A stretch of DNA of 39,346 nt from an uncultured Campylobacter sp. (GCF_938041645.1 NZ_CALIST010000015.1:1-39346), one strand, 5' to 3'; positions 8,216 to 16,711 are shown, counted from the first letter of the stretch. Made by a program: numbers and translations. The notes: a model not told the origin generated them from the sequence alone.

Positions 8216-8380
8216 AATATTTGACGCTAGTTTTTATCGGCGAATTCTATAGTTTTGGACGACGAGGAATTTTATGCGGCGATGGAAGACGTAGTCGTAA
8301 AGGTGGCTACGGGCGATATGACGAAAGGTGATTTAAAAGAATTTTTTAGTAAATTTATAAAAGATAAAGGAGCGATATGA
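8212..8380 (+). pseudogene. Small frameshifted gene between the 71-residue gene and argF
   Basis: An ATG at 8212 overlaps the preceding stop and opens with MKYLTLVFI. One base later the protein-like frame continues as ANSIVLDDEEFYAAMEDVV and on to KDKGAI, ending in a TGA (8378-8380) that overlaps the argF ATG. Removing one G at about 8239-8240 would give one 55-residue protein coupled at both ends. As written, the first frame ends after about 39 codons. It is a recent frameshift, a sequencing error, or two very short frames; an internal ATG at 8282 could still allow a shorter product. Function unknown. Confidence 0.55.
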
Positions 8381-9300
8381 GGCACTTTCTTACGTTAAAC
8401 GATTTTAGCAAAGACGAGATAATCGAAATTTTAAATTTAGCCTTTAAGATTAAAAAAGAGGCCAAAGCGCGAAATTTTAAGCCGTATTTGAAAGATCAAA
8501 AATTGGCGATGATATTTGAAAAAAGCTCGACCAGGACGCGCGTGAGCTTCGATGTAGGGATGAACGAGCTTGGCGGACACGCGCTGTTTTTGAGCAGTCG
8601 CGACATCCAGCTCGGGCGAGGCGAGCCGATCAAAGACACTGCGCGCGTGATTTCGCGAATGTGCGATCTGATTATGGCGCGCGTAAATCGCCACGAGACG
8701 CTCATAGAGCTTGCGGAATTTAGCCGCGTGCCGGTGATGAACGGGCTAAGCGATAAATTTCATCCCGTGCAGCTAATGGCGGATCTAATGACGATCGTGG
8801 AGTGCGGTATTGAAGCTCCAAAGATAAAAGCCGCGTACGTGGGCGACGGTAACAATATGGCGCACTCGTGGCTGATGCTTGCTAGCAAGCTTGGCTTTGA
8901 GCTGCGAATAGCGACGCCCGTGGGCTATGAGGCTGATCCGCAGATACTGGCGCAGGCGCAAGAAAATGCTAAAATTTCAGGCGCTAAAATTTTAATAACG
9001 AACGATATAAAGGAAGCCGTAGCGGGCGCAAACGTCGTGACGACCGATACTTGGGTTTCGATGGGGCAAGAAGCCGAAAAAGAGCGAAGAATTCGCGATT
9101 TCGCGGGCTTTTGCGTGGATGAAAGCTTAATGGCTCTAGCAGGTAGCGGCGCGATATTTTTGCACTGCTTGCCGGCGTACCGCGGATATGAGGTAAGCGA
9201 GGCTGTGTTTGAAGCGCACGCGGATGAAATTTTTGCAGAGGCGGAAAATCGCCTGCACGCGCAAAAGGGCGTCATGGTCTGGCTGGATCAAAAAAGATAA
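8377..9300 (+). CDS. argF: Ornithine carbamoyltransferase
   Basis: Protein of 307 residues that makes citrulline from ornithine and carbamoyl phosphate in arginine synthesis. The carbamoyl-phosphate loop STRTR is at residues 51-55. HPVQLMADLMT, DTWVSMGQE and the catalytic HCLPAYRG follow at the expected places. The length matches the family. Its ATG overlaps the stop of the preceding damaged small gene, and AAAGGAG lies upstream. It belongs to the same-strand run hemB to the Fe-S protein; none of its near neighbours is an arginine gene. Confidence 0.97.
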   Translation: MRHFLTLNDFSKDEIIEILNLAFKIKKEAKARNFKPYLKDQKLAMIFEKSSTRTRVSFDVGMNELGGHALFLSSRDIQLGRGEPIKDTARVISRMCDLIMARVNRHETLIELAEFSRVPVMNGLSDKFHPVQLMADLMTIVECGIEAPKIKAAYVGDGNNMAHSWLMLASKLGFELRIATPVGYEADPQILAQAQENAKISGAKILITNDIKEAVAGANVVTTDTWVSMGQEAEKERRIRDFAGFCVDESLMALAGSGAIFLHCLPAYRGYEVSEAVFEAHADEIFAEAENRLHAQKGVMVWLDQKR

Positions 9301-9315
9301 ATTTTAGGAGAACGC

Positions 9316-9798
9316 ATGGAAGAAAAAGATAAAGCGCTAAAAAAGATCGACAAAGCGAGCGAATTTTTCGGGCTGGATAGCTCGAAAAGGACGGTTTTTG
9401 AAATTTCGCAGGGCGAGGACAACGAGAAAAAACTCACTTTAAAAAGCGGCTCGTGGAGCGACGAGGAGCCGTGGTTCGGCATCGACGAAAATAACGAAGT
9501 GCACACGATGATCTCGATAAAATCGCTCGCAAATCTCATCGCCGCGACCAAAAACGCGATGCAGGAAAATTTTAATCTCAAGCTTGAGCGCTCGATTTTA
9601 CAGCATACGCCGGTGGATTTCGGCGACGCGTGGATCGTGTGTATGGACGAGATCAGAAGGCTAACGGGCGCAAATCCGAGTGCGAAAAGATTAAGCTTAG
9701 ACGTCGATGCCGTCGTCTCGCGCGTAAAAAGCCTGCATCCGAACCTTTTCATCGATATCGAAGAGCTTGTCAAAGCCAAGGCGGGCAGCCGTGAATAA
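9316..9798 (+). CDS. DUF2603 (UPF0763-like) protein
   Basis: Acidic, soluble protein of 160 residues with no membrane segment. The sequence style (KASEFFGLDSSKRTVFEIS, LKLERSILQHTPVDFGDAW) matches the DUF2603 family known from Epsilonproteobacteria, whose role is unknown. It starts at an ATG at 9316 with TTTTAGGAGAACGC in front, 15 bases after argF. The end overlaps the hemN start by 8 bases, so the two are probably translated from one message. The family's position beside argF and hemN is, as I recall, conserved in C. jejuni. Confidence 0.85.
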   Translation: MEEKDKALKKIDKASEFFGLDSSKRTVFEISQGEDNEKKLTLKSGSWSDEEPWFGIDENNEVHTMISIKSLANLIAATKNAMQENFNLKLERSILQHTPVDFGDAWIVCMDEIRRLTGANPSAKRLSLDVDAVVSRVKSLHPNLFIDIEELVKAKAGSRE

Positions 9799-11155
9799 CA
9801 TAGACTTCGACGCTTACGCGAAATTTTCGCGCCCGGGACCCCGCTACACGAGCTATCCGACCGCTTTGGAATTTAGCGAAAACTTCAGCTACGACGGGTA
9901 TCTGAACGAGCTAAAAAATCAAAAAAGCTCCACGCCGTTGTCGCTTTACTTTCACATGCCGTTTTGCCGCTCCGCCTGTTATTTTTGCGGCTGCAACGTA
10001 ATCTACACAGGCAAGCGCGACAAGATGGATCGGTATTTGGACTATATCGAGCGCGAAATGCAAATTTTAAGCGGCGTCGTGGACGGCTCGCGGCAAGTCG
10101 TGCAGATGCACTTCGGCGGCGGTACGCCTACGTATTTTAGCGCCGAACAGCTCGCGCGCCACATAAAAAATATCAAAAAATATTTTAAAAATTTCAGCCC
10201 CGAAGCCGAGATCAGCTGCGAGATCGATCCGCGGTTTTTAAACGCCGAGCAGCTAGACGTGCTCGTTTCAAACGGCTTTAATCGCATCAGCTACGGCGTG
10301 CAGGATTTCGACGAGCGCGTGCAAAAGGAGATCCACCGCATCCAGCCTTTCGAGCTTACGAGGGACGTCATAGCCATGGCGCGCGCGAGGGGGATAAAAT
10401 CGATAAATATGGATCTGATCTACGGTCTTCCGTATCAGAGCCTAGCTAGCTTTAAGCGCACGCTGGAGCTTGCGCTTTCGCTTGATCCGGACCGCTTTGC
10501 GATCTTTAACTACGCGCACGTGCCGTGGATCAAAAAATCTATGCGTAAATTTGACGAGACGACCCTACCGGAGCCTAAAGTGAAGCTTGAAATTTTAAAG
10601 CTTACGCACGATTTTTTGAGCGCGAACGGATATGAGATGATCGGCATGGATCACTACTCAAAGCCCGCCGATGAGCTTCATACTGCACTTAAAAACGGCT
10701 CGCTACACCGAAATTTCCAGGGCTATACGACCAAGGGCGGCGCCGATCTGATCGGTATCGGGCTAACCAGCATCGGCGAGGGCGCGCGCCACTACGCGCA
10801 AAATTTCAAAGATATGGATGCTTACGAGGCCGCGATAGATGCGGGCAGGCTGCCATATTGCAGGGGCGTTTTGCTAAATGAAGAGGATCTGCTGCGCAAA
10901 GAGGTGATTATGGGGCTGATGAGTAATTTTTGCGTCGATATAGAGGCGATCGAGGAAAAATTTAAGATAAAATTTTTCGAGCACTTTGATGCGAGCTTAA
11001 AGCAGCTTGAGGCGCTAAAGGATTTCGTGCAAGTCTCGCCGAATAGAATTTCCGTAACGCCCACCGGCACGCTTTTGATCCGTAATATCGCGATGTGCTT
11101 TGATGAGTATATGGGTAAAAATTTGGGCGAGAAGCGCTTTTCTAAAACCGTTTAA
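9791..11155 (+). CDS. hemN: Oxygen-independent coproporphyrinogen III oxidase
   Basis: Radical-SAM enzyme of 454 residues that decarboxylates coproporphyrinogen III to protoporphyrinogen IX without oxygen. The Fe-S cluster ligands C59, C63 and C66, with C68 beside them, lie in the PFCRSACYFCGCN motif. GGGTPTY follows, which is the glycine-rich SAM motif. RPGPRYTSYPTA at the N-terminus is typical of true HemN rather than HemW. I choose the GTG at 9791, which gives an NNIDFDAYAKFSRPGP start and an AAGG site; a TTG at 9767 would overlap the previous gene more deeply. Confidence 0.95.
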   Translation: MNNIDFDAYAKFSRPGPRYTSYPTALEFSENFSYDGYLNELKNQKSSTPLSLYFHMPFCRSACYFCGCNVIYTGKRDKMDRYLDYIEREMQILSGVVDGSRQVVQMHFGGGTPTYFSAEQLARHIKNIKKYFKNFSPEAEISCEIDPRFLNAEQLDVLVSNGFNRISYGVQDFDERVQKEIHRIQPFELTRDVIAMARARGIKSINMDLIYGLPYQSLASFKRTLELALSLDPDRFAIFNYAHVPWIKKSMRKFDETTLPEPKVKLEILKLTHDFLSANGYEMIGMDHYSKPADELHTALKNGSLHRNFQGYTTKGGADLIGIGLTSIGEGARHYAQNFKDMDAYEAAIDAGRLPYCRGVLLNEEDLLRKEVIMGLMSNFCVDIEAIEEKFKIKFFEHFDASLKQLEALKDFVQVSPNRISVTPTGTLLIRNIAMCFDEYMGKNLGEKRFSKTV

Positions 11156-11166
11156 GCGGCGCGGCT

Positions 11167-12471
11167 ATGAGTAAGGCAAAGCTTGGAGCGTTCGATTTTG
11201 CGGCACTTAGCGAGCGTTGCGTAAAATGTGGTAAATGTATCCAAGTCTGCACGATTCATGGCATTAACGGCGATGAAGTAACGAGCCCGCGCGGATTTGT
11301 GGATCTTTTGGGCGCTTACGGCAGGAATGAACTAAAGCTTGATAAAAACGCTAAGAAAATTTTTGAGAGCTGCTTTTTATGCACCAGCTGCGTAGATATT
11401 TGCGGCGAGTCTTTGCCCATAGATACGGCAATCGAGAATATTCGCGCGCACATTGCGGAGAAATTTGGTATCGCGTGGTACAAAAAAGCTGCGTTTTGGC
11501 TGCTCGGGCACCGCAAAGCGCTGGATCTAGCAGCAGCGCTTGGATACGTGTTTCTTAGCTGTGGCTTTAAGATGCGAAAAGATACGCAAAGCTCTATGTC
11601 GCCTAGATTTGACTTGCCACTACTTAAAAAAGAACGCTTGCTACCTGCTCCTGCGAAAAAGAGCTTTATGAACTCTCATGCAGAATTTATCGACAACGGC
11701 GGCGAAAAAACTATTGGAATTTTTATAGGCTGCATGGCAAACTACGCTTACACGGGCGTAGGCGAGGCGGTTTTACATATCGCGCGAGCGCTAAAGCTAA
11801 ACGTAAATTTAATGAAGGAACAAGCCTGTTGCGGCGCCCCTGCGTATTTTACGGGAGATTTTGCAGCGGTTGAACGCGTGGCAAAATTTAATATAGCATA
11901 TTTCGAAAAAGCTCTGCCTGCTCTTGATGCGATTATAGTGCCCGAGGCTACGTGCTCTGCGATGTTGCGGGTGGATTACGCGCATTTTTTTGAAAATGAG
12001 CCGCAATGGAAAGCCCGCGCGCAAAAGCTTGCGAGTAAAATTTTTATGGCGAGTGAATACTTTTATAAATTTACAAACTTAAGTGATCTTTTGATGCACC
12101 GCGGCAAAAGGGCTTTAGCGATTACCTATCACGATCCGTGCCATGCCCGCAAAATGCAGGGTATTTGGAAAGAACCGCGCGGCTTGCTCGCTCAAAACTA
12201 CGAAATAATCGAGATGGATGAACTTAATAAATGCTGCGGATTTGGCGGTATGACGATGCAGACCGAGCGTTACGAGCTCGCGCGTGAAGCAGGATTAGCT
12301 AAGGCGCGCGCAATGGCGGATCTACCCGTGCGCGTAGTCTCTGCTGAGTGCAGTGCGTGCAGGATGCAGCTAAATAATTCGCTTTTTTTAAGCAGCTCGC
12401 AGATGAGGTGCATAAATCCGCTAGAGCTTATCGCTGAAGCGCTTATGGGCGAGGAAAATTCCAATGGATAA
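11167..12471 (+). CDS. (Fe-S)-binding oxidoreductase subunit, GlcF/LldE-like
   Basis: Protein of 434 residues with two ferredoxin-type 4Fe-4S sites, C18/C21/C24/C28 and C69/C72/C75/C79. Two CCG domains follow, visible as ACCGAPAYF and KCCGFGG. This layout fits the iron-sulfur subunit of glycolate or lactate oxidase-like and heterodisulfide reductase-like complexes. No flavoprotein partner is next to it, so the substrate is unknown. It starts 11 bases after hemN and ends the run of seven co-directional genes. The C. jejuni gene at this position is annotated in similar terms, as I recall. Confidence 0.85.
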   Translation: MSKAKLGAFDFAALSERCVKCGKCIQVCTIHGINGDEVTSPRGFVDLLGAYGRNELKLDKNAKKIFESCFLCTSCVDICGESLPIDTAIENIRAHIAEKFGIAWYKKAAFWLLGHRKALDLAAALGYVFLSCGFKMRKDTQSSMSPRFDLPLLKKERLLPAPAKKSFMNSHAEFIDNGGEKTIGIFIGCMANYAYTGVGEAVLHIARALKLNVNLMKEQACCGAPAYFTGDFAAVERVAKFNIAYFEKALPALDAIIVPEATCSAMLRVDYAHFFENEPQWKARAQKLASKIFMASEYFYKFTNLSDLLMHRGKRALAITYHDPCHARKMQGIWKEPRGLLAQNYEIIEMDELNKCCGFGGMTMQTERYELAREAGLAKARAMADLPVRVVSAECSACRMQLNNSLFLSSSQMRCINPLELIAEALMGEENSNG

Positions 12472-13095
12472 ATTTTGCGTTTTAGAAGCTCCTGCATTTC
12501 GCCAGCTTTTTACTCAATTCAAATCCTGGGGTAAAATTCTGTGCTTTTTAAATTTTGGTTTTTAAAAATTATGATTAAATTTTATCGTTAGCTTATAGAG
12601 GTTGCGGTCTGCGCTTTTGAGCTTTCGGATATATCAGCCTGAAGTGGCGTGCGGTGTGAACCCATAGGCTTTGCTGTTGCGGTGGGGTTGATTAATATGA
12701 TTTTAAATACTAAAATTTTTTAGTTTAGAATTTTAGCTGAGGGATTTGCGCAAAATTTTAAGAAGTTGAATTGAGGGATGGATTTTGGCAGAATTTTAAT
12801 TTTATGTGGCATTATTTGAAATTCTATGGAATTTTCGCTGTAAGCGAATGGCTGGAATTTTGATTTATTGATTTGCGTGGATTTGCTTGGCGGAGCAGGA
12901 TTAAAACGCGAATTTTAAATTTCGTAAAATTTAAAGAATTAGTTACGTATGAGCTTCTTGCACTTCGCGGTTTTGGCGTTGGGGCAAAATTTCTTTCAAA
13001 AATGCCAAAGTATGCATAAAATATACTCACAATTTTTAGCACGAGTATTTAGCAAAAAAAGCTAAGCTAGCGAGATCATGGATTTAAATTTAATT
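12472..13095. other. Gene-free A+T-rich gap
   Basis: About 620 bases with frequent stops in all frames and many AATTTTA-like runs. A 33-codon frame (12464-12565) starts inside the end of the Fe-S gene but is not convincing. I see no RNA gene, clear terminator or coding remnant. Confidence 0.5.
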
Positions 13096-13308
13096 TTATT
13101 CTTGCTCTTTTGTGTCATCTTCAGAGTCCAGCTTTGCTTCTTCGATCAAAAGCCTGTTGGCTTCGGTAGCCTTTTTTATCTCGCTTAAGTTTTCTTCTAT
13201 CTTATTTAGGCGCTTTTCAAGGGTATTTAGGCGCTTTTCAGAGCGGGAGATAAAATAATAAATCAAATAAATCATAAAAACTATTATGATCCAAGGTACG
13301 ATTTTCAT
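13096..13308 (-). CDS. Small single-helix coiled-coil membrane protein
   Basis: Protein of 70 residues from an ATG at 13308 with AAGGA upstream. Residues 3-20 form a membrane helix (IVPWIIIVFMIYLIYYF). Residues 22-50 show a heptad-like coiled coil (KRLNTLEKRLNKIEENLSEI), followed by an acidic tail. This resembles small anchored scaffold or division-associated proteins, but I assign no function. An in-frame upstream ATG at 13392 lies in the tRNA promoter zone and is less likely. Its promoter must lie in the divergent gap shared with the tRNA-tuf promoter. Confidence 0.65.
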   Translation of the reverse strand: MKIVPWIIIVFMIYLIYYFISRSEKRLNTLEKRLNKIEENLSEIKKATEANRLLIEEAKLDSEDDTKEQE

Positions 13309-13385
13309 ATAAAATTCCTTAAAATTTAAAATCGGGCGCATTATAGCAGAAATTTTATGAAATTTTAAAATAGGCTGTTTTAGCC

Positions 13386-13414
13386 TTGACAATTGGGGAT
13401 TTTTCGGTTATAAT
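13386..13414 (+). promoter_or_regulatory. Perfect consensus sigma-70 promoter for the tRNA-tuf operon
   Basis: TTGACA at 13386-13391 and TATAAT at 13409-13414 are separated by exactly 17 bases. A start would fall near 13421, about 14 bases before the first tRNA. Such a full match to the E. coli-type consensus is rare in Campylobacter, which usually lacks a -35 element. Confidence 0.85.
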
Positions 13415-13434
13415 TGCCACTTCAATTTCAAAAT

Positions 13435-13510
13435 GCTGGTGTAGCTCAGCTGGTAGAGCTACTGCCTTGTAAGCAGTGGGTCGGCGGTTCGATCCCGTCC
13501 ACCAGCTCCA
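13435..13510 (+). tRNA. tRNA-Thr (anticodon TGT)
   Basis: The 76-base cloverleaf has acceptor GCTGGTG pairing with CACCAGC, a D-loop with AGCTCAGCTGGTAGAGC, the anticodon loop CTTGTAA, a GGTTCGATCC T-arm and an encoded CCA end. It is the first of four tRNAs before tuf. Confidence 0.96.
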
Positions 13511-13546
13511 TTTTTTGTAACAGTGTTTGACCAGATTTCATCAAAG

Positions 13547-13631
<85 letters not shown>

Positions 13632-13643
13632 TGAATTTTTGAT

Positions 13644-13720
13644 GCGGGATTAGCTCAGTTGGCTAGAGCATCAGCCTTCCAAGCTGAGGGTCGCGGGTTC
13701 GAGCCCCGTTTCCCGCTCCA
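13644..13720 (+). tRNA. tRNA-Gly (anticodon TCC)
   Basis: The 77-base cloverleaf has acceptor GCGGGAT facing TTCCCGC (one weak pair at the base), the anticodon loop CTTCCAA, a GGTTCGAGCC T-arm and an encoded CCA end. Confidence 0.96.
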
Positions 13721-13833
13721 CCATTTAGGTTTACTGGGAGCTGTAAAACTTAACTGCTTTTATATGCTTACATAATCTAAATTTTGGTCGCATTGTTGGG
13801 TATTGGTAGCGATTTCTCTTTGCCTGAGTTTAG

Positions 13834-13908
<75 letters not shown>

Positions 13909-13964
13909 TAAAATAGAGTCGCTTAGTTTGTTGTGTAATCCACAAATCAATAACGGAGGATATG

Positions 13965-15164
13965 ATGGCTAAAGAAAAATTTAATCGTAACAAGCCACAC
14001 GTAAACATTGGTACCATCGGTCACGTTGACCATGGTAAGACTACTTTGACAGCTGCTATTTCTGCTGTTCTTTCTAGGAAGGGTCTAGCTGAGCTAAAGG
14101 ACTACGACAATATCGATAACGCTCCAGAGGAAAAAGAGCGCGGTATTACTATCGCTACGTCTCACATCGAATATGAGACCGAGAAACGTCACTATGCTCA
14201 CGTTGACTGCCCTGGCCACGCCGACTACGTAAAAAATATGATTACCGGCGCGGCTCAGATGGACGGAGCTATTTTAGTTGTTTCCGCTGCAGACGGTCCT
14301 ATGCCTCAAACTCGCGAGCACATCTTGCTTTCTCGCCAAGTAGGCGTTCCTTATATCGTAGTTTTCCTAAACAAAACCGATATGGTCGATGATCCGGATC
14401 TTTTAGAGCTAGTTGAAGAGGAAGTTAGAGATCTTTTAAAAGAGTATAAATTTCCTGGCGACGAAACCCCAATCATTAAAGGCTCTGCCCTTAAGGCTCT
14501 TGAGGAAGCAAAAGCTGGACAAGATGGCGAATGGTCTGCAAAGATTATGGAGCTTATGGACGCGGTTGATAGCTATATTCCAACTCCTGTTCGCGATACT
14601 GATAAAGATTTCCTTCTTCCGATCGAAGATATTTTCTCGATTTCCGGTCGCGGTACCGTTGTAACCGGTAGAATCGAAAAAGGTATCGTTAAAGTTGGCG
14701 ATACTATCGAGATCGTAGGTATTAAACCTACTCAAACTACTACCGTTACCGGCGTTGAGATGTTTAGAAAAGAGATGGATCAAGGTGAAGCCGGCGATAA
14801 CGTAGGTGTTTTATTGCGCGGTACCAAGAAAGAAGAAGTAGAGCGCGGTATGGTTTTATGCAAACCAAAATCGATCACTCCTCATACTAAATTTGAGGGC
14901 GAGGTTTATATCCTAACTAAAGAAGAGGGCGGACGCCATACTCCATTCTTTAATAACTATAGACCGCAGTTTTACGTTCGTACGACAGATGTTACCGGTT
15001 CGATTACTCTTCCTGAGGGGACCGAGATGGTAATGCCTGGCGATAACGTTAAAATCACCGTTGAGCTAATCGCTCCGATCGCTCTTGAGCAAGGTACTCG
15101 CTTCGCGATTCGCGAAGGCGGTCATACTGTAGGCTCAGGCGTCGTTTCGAAAATCATCGCTTAA
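13965..15164 (+). CDS. tuf: Elongation factor Tu
   Basis: GTPase of 399 residues that delivers aminoacyl-tRNA to the ribosome. The P-loop GHVDHGKT is at residues 19-26, followed by DCPGHADY and NKTDMVDD as the other nucleotide-binding motifs, with beta-barrel domains 2 and 3 to the C-terminus. Two ATG codons stand in tandem at 13962 and 13965. The second fits the GGAGG site better (about 5 bases) and gives the usual MAKEKF start. It is the only tuf copy in the window; none follows fusA. It is followed at once by a strong palindromic terminator. Confidence 0.98.
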   Translation: MAKEKFNRNKPHVNIGTIGHVDHGKTTLTAAISAVLSRKGLAELKDYDNIDNAPEEKERGITIATSHIEYETEKRHYAHVDCPGHADYVKNMITGAAQMDGAILVVSAADGPMPQTREHILLSRQVGVPYIVVFLNKTDMVDDPDLLELVEEEVRDLLKEYKFPGDETPIIKGSALKALEEAKAGQDGEWSAKIMELMDAVDSYIPTPVRDTDKDFLLPIEDIFSISGRGTVVTGRIEKGIVKVGDTIEIVGIKPTQTTTVTGVEMFRKEMDQGEAGDNVGVLLRGTKKEEVERGMVLCKPKSITPHTKFEGEVYILTKEEGGRHTPFFNNYRPQFYVRTTDVTGSITLPEGTEMVMPGDNVKITVELIAPIALEQGTRFAIREGGHTVGSGVVSKIIA

Positions 15165-15170
15165 TTTTTT

Positions 15171-15204
15171 GCAGGCGGAATTTTAAAATTCCGCCTGCTT
15201 TTTT
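15171..15204 (+). terminator. Intrinsic terminator with perfect 28-base palindrome after tuf
   Basis: GCAGGCGGAATTTT is followed directly by its exact complement AAAATTCCGCCTGC (15171-15198), then six T residues. It lies 6 bases after the tuf stop and before rpmG. It would stop most transcription or act as a partial attenuator that sets a high tuf to rpmG ratio. Confidence 0.88.
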
Positions 15205-15219
15205 ATTCAAGGAAACCAA

Positions 15220-15393
15220 ATGGCAAAGAATTCAAGTAGAGTAAAGGTCGGATTAAAATGCTCCGAAAGTGGCGATATCAACTATACTACTTATAAAAAT
15301 AGCAAAACTACGACCGAAAAACTAGAACTTAAAAAATATTGCCCTAGATTAAAAAAGCACACGCTTCATAAAGAAGTAAAGTTAAAAGGCTAA
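15220..15393 (+). CDS. rpmG: 50S ribosomal protein L33
   Basis: Basic protein of 57 residues with the L33 pattern (VKVGLKCSESGDINYTTYK, LELKKYCPRLKKHTLHKE). L33 is a small, often non-essential protein of the large ribosomal subunit. In zinc-binding versions two CxxC pairs hold zinc; here the pairs read C14-S-E-S17 and C41-P-R-L44, so each has lost its second cysteine and this is a zinc-free type. AAGGAAACC precedes the ATG. Position between tuf and tRNA-Trp/secE is the common bacterial arrangement. Confidence 0.95.
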   Translation: MAKNSSRVKVGLKCSESGDINYTTYKNSKTTTEKLELKKYCPRLKKHTLHKEVKLKG

Positions 15394-15402
15394 TTGTTTT
15401 AT

Positions 15403-15478
15403 AGGGCAATAGCTCCAACGGTAGAGCGCCGGATTCCAAATCCGATGGTTGGGGGTTCGAATCCCTCTTGCCCTGCCA
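15403..15478 (+). tRNA. tRNA-Trp (anticodon CCA)
   Basis: The 76-base cloverleaf has acceptor AGGGCAA pairing with TTGCCCT, the anticodon loop TTCCAAA, a GGTTCGAATCC T-arm and an encoded CCA end. It lies 9 bases after rpmG and 12 bases before secE, a classic arrangement. Confidence 0.96.
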
Positions 15479-15490
15479 CGAGGATTGGGT

Positions 15491-15664
15491 ATGGAAAAAG
15501 TAAAAGAGTATTATAAACAAGCAAAAGTAGAGTTAGATAAGGTAATTTTCCCGACTAAAGATCAGACTAAAACAGCATATATCTCTGTGGTCGTCGTAGT
15601 CGTAGTTATCGCACTGTTTTTAGCGCTAGTGGATCTGATTATGTCCGCTTTGATAACGGCCTAA
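15491..15664 (+). CDS. secE: Preprotein translocase subunit SecE
   Basis: Protein of 57 residues with an amphipathic N-terminal stretch (MEKVKEYYKQAKVELDKVIFP) and one membrane helix (about residues 29-52, rich in V, I, L and A). SecE is the essential clamp of the SecYEG channel; this is the short single-helix form. The start is the ATG at 15491 after an AGGA site; a longer reading frame that runs back into the tRNA is not used. It is followed by nusG 14 bases later, as in most bacteria. Confidence 0.95.
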   Translation: MEKVKEYYKQAKVELDKVIFPTKDQTKTAYISVVVVVVVIALFLALVDLIMSALITA

Positions 15665-15678
15665 GTAAGGATCGTAAT

Positions 15679-16209
15679 ATGGCAAATAAATGGTATGCGA
15701 TACAAACTTACGCTGGCAGCGAGATGGCGGTAAAGCGTGCGATAGAAGCGCTAAAGCAAGATGAAGCGCTTGAGGCTAAGATCGGTGAAGTACTTGTGCC
15801 TACCGAAGATGTTATAGAGGTCAAAAATACAAAGCAAACCATTAAAGAGCGCAGCTTATATCCAGGATATTGCTTTGCAAATTTAGATCTGGATACCACT
15901 TTATGGCATAGAATTCAGATGCTGCCTAAGGTCAGTCGCTTTATCGGCGAGGCGAAAAAACCCTCTCCGCTACCGGAAAAAGATATCGAGATAATTCTAG
16001 AAAAGATTAATAATCGCGAGGCTCCTAAGCCGAAGATAAATTTCGAAGACGGAGAGACGGTTAGGATCGTCGACGGACCTTTTGCTAATTTCAACGGCAT
16101 CGTAGAAGAGTATGATATGATCCACGGCAAGCTTCGCCTCAATGTTTCGATCTTCGGACGAAGCACGCCGATTGAAATTTCATACTCGCAAGTTGAAAAG
16201 ATTATTTAA
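15679..16209 (+). CDS. nusG: Transcription termination/antitermination factor NusG
   Basis: Protein of 176 residues with the N-terminal NGN domain (KWYAIQTYAGSE at residues 3-14) that contacts RNA polymerase. A C-terminal KOW domain (VDGPFANFNGIVEEYD) binds Rho or ribosomal protein S10. The length is typical for NusG. It follows secE closely and precedes rplK by 20 bases, so it links protein export and ribosomal genes in one run. Confidence 0.97.
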   Translation: MANKWYAIQTYAGSEMAVKRAIEALKQDEALEAKIGEVLVPTEDVIEVKNTKQTIKERSLYPGYCFANLDLDTTLWHRIQMLPKVSRFIGEAKKPSPLPEKDIEIILEKINNREAPKPKINFEDGETVRIVDGPFANFNGIVEEYDMIHGKLRLNVSIFGRSTPIEISYSQVEKII

Positions 16210-16229
16210 ATTTTATAAGGAGTAAATTT

Positions 16230-16655
16230 ATGGCTAAGAAAGTTGTTGGCGAAATCAAGCTGCAAATAGCGGCCGCAAAAGCAAATCCAAGCCCGCCGGT
16301 AGGTCCTGCATTAGGTCAAAAGGGCGTTAATATTATGGAATTTTGCAAAGCGTTTAACGAGCGAACCAAAGATATGGCAGGCTTTAATATCCCAGTCATC
16401 ATCACGGTTTATGCCGATAAAAGCTTTACTTTCATTACTAAGCAACCGCCTGCGACGGATTTGATCAAAAAAGCGGCGAAGATAGATAAAGGTTCGGACA
16501 ACCCTCTTAAAAAGAAGGTGGCGTCCTTAACGAAAGCTCAGGTTTTAGAGATCGTCGAGAAAAAGATCGCCGATCTGAATACTAAAGATAGAGAGCAGGC
16601 GGCTAGGATTATAGCGGGTTCGGCTCGTTCTATGGGTATTACGGTTACTGACTAG
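16230..16655 (+). CDS. rplK: 50S ribosomal protein L11
   Basis: Protein of 141 residues with the N-terminal proline-rich motif (AKANPSPPVGPALGQKGVN) and a C-terminal rRNA-binding domain ending in ARIIAGSARSMGITV. L11 forms the GTPase-associated centre with 23S rRNA and L10-L12. ATAAGGAG precedes the ATG. A small hairpin in the 56-base gap to rplA (ACCGCT at 16664-16669 with AGCGGT at 16682-16687) might serve feedback control, which is a guess. Confidence 0.97.
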   Translation: MAKKVVGEIKLQIAAAKANPSPPVGPALGQKGVNIMEFCKAFNERTKDMAGFNIPVIITVYADKSFTFITKQPPATDLIKKAAKIDKGSDNPLKKKVASLTKAQVLEIVEKKIADLNTKDREQAARIIAGSARSMGITVTD

Positions 16656-16711
16656 ACCTTTTGACCGCTAAGGTTTAAAAAAGCGGTAGCACTTTAATTG
16701 CGGAGAAATAT

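Noticed and set aside
8000..8380. Toxin-antitoxin pair
   Set aside because: Size and coupling fit, but neither protein shows a recognisable toxin or DNA-binding feature.
12464..12565. 33-codon frame with GAGGAA upstream after the Fe-S gene
   Set aside because: Short, unremarkable composition, and the apparent ribosome site is part of the coding sequence of the Fe-S protein.
12824..13042. 72-codon minus-strand frame
   Set aside because: No good start signal, and composition unlike neighbouring proteins.
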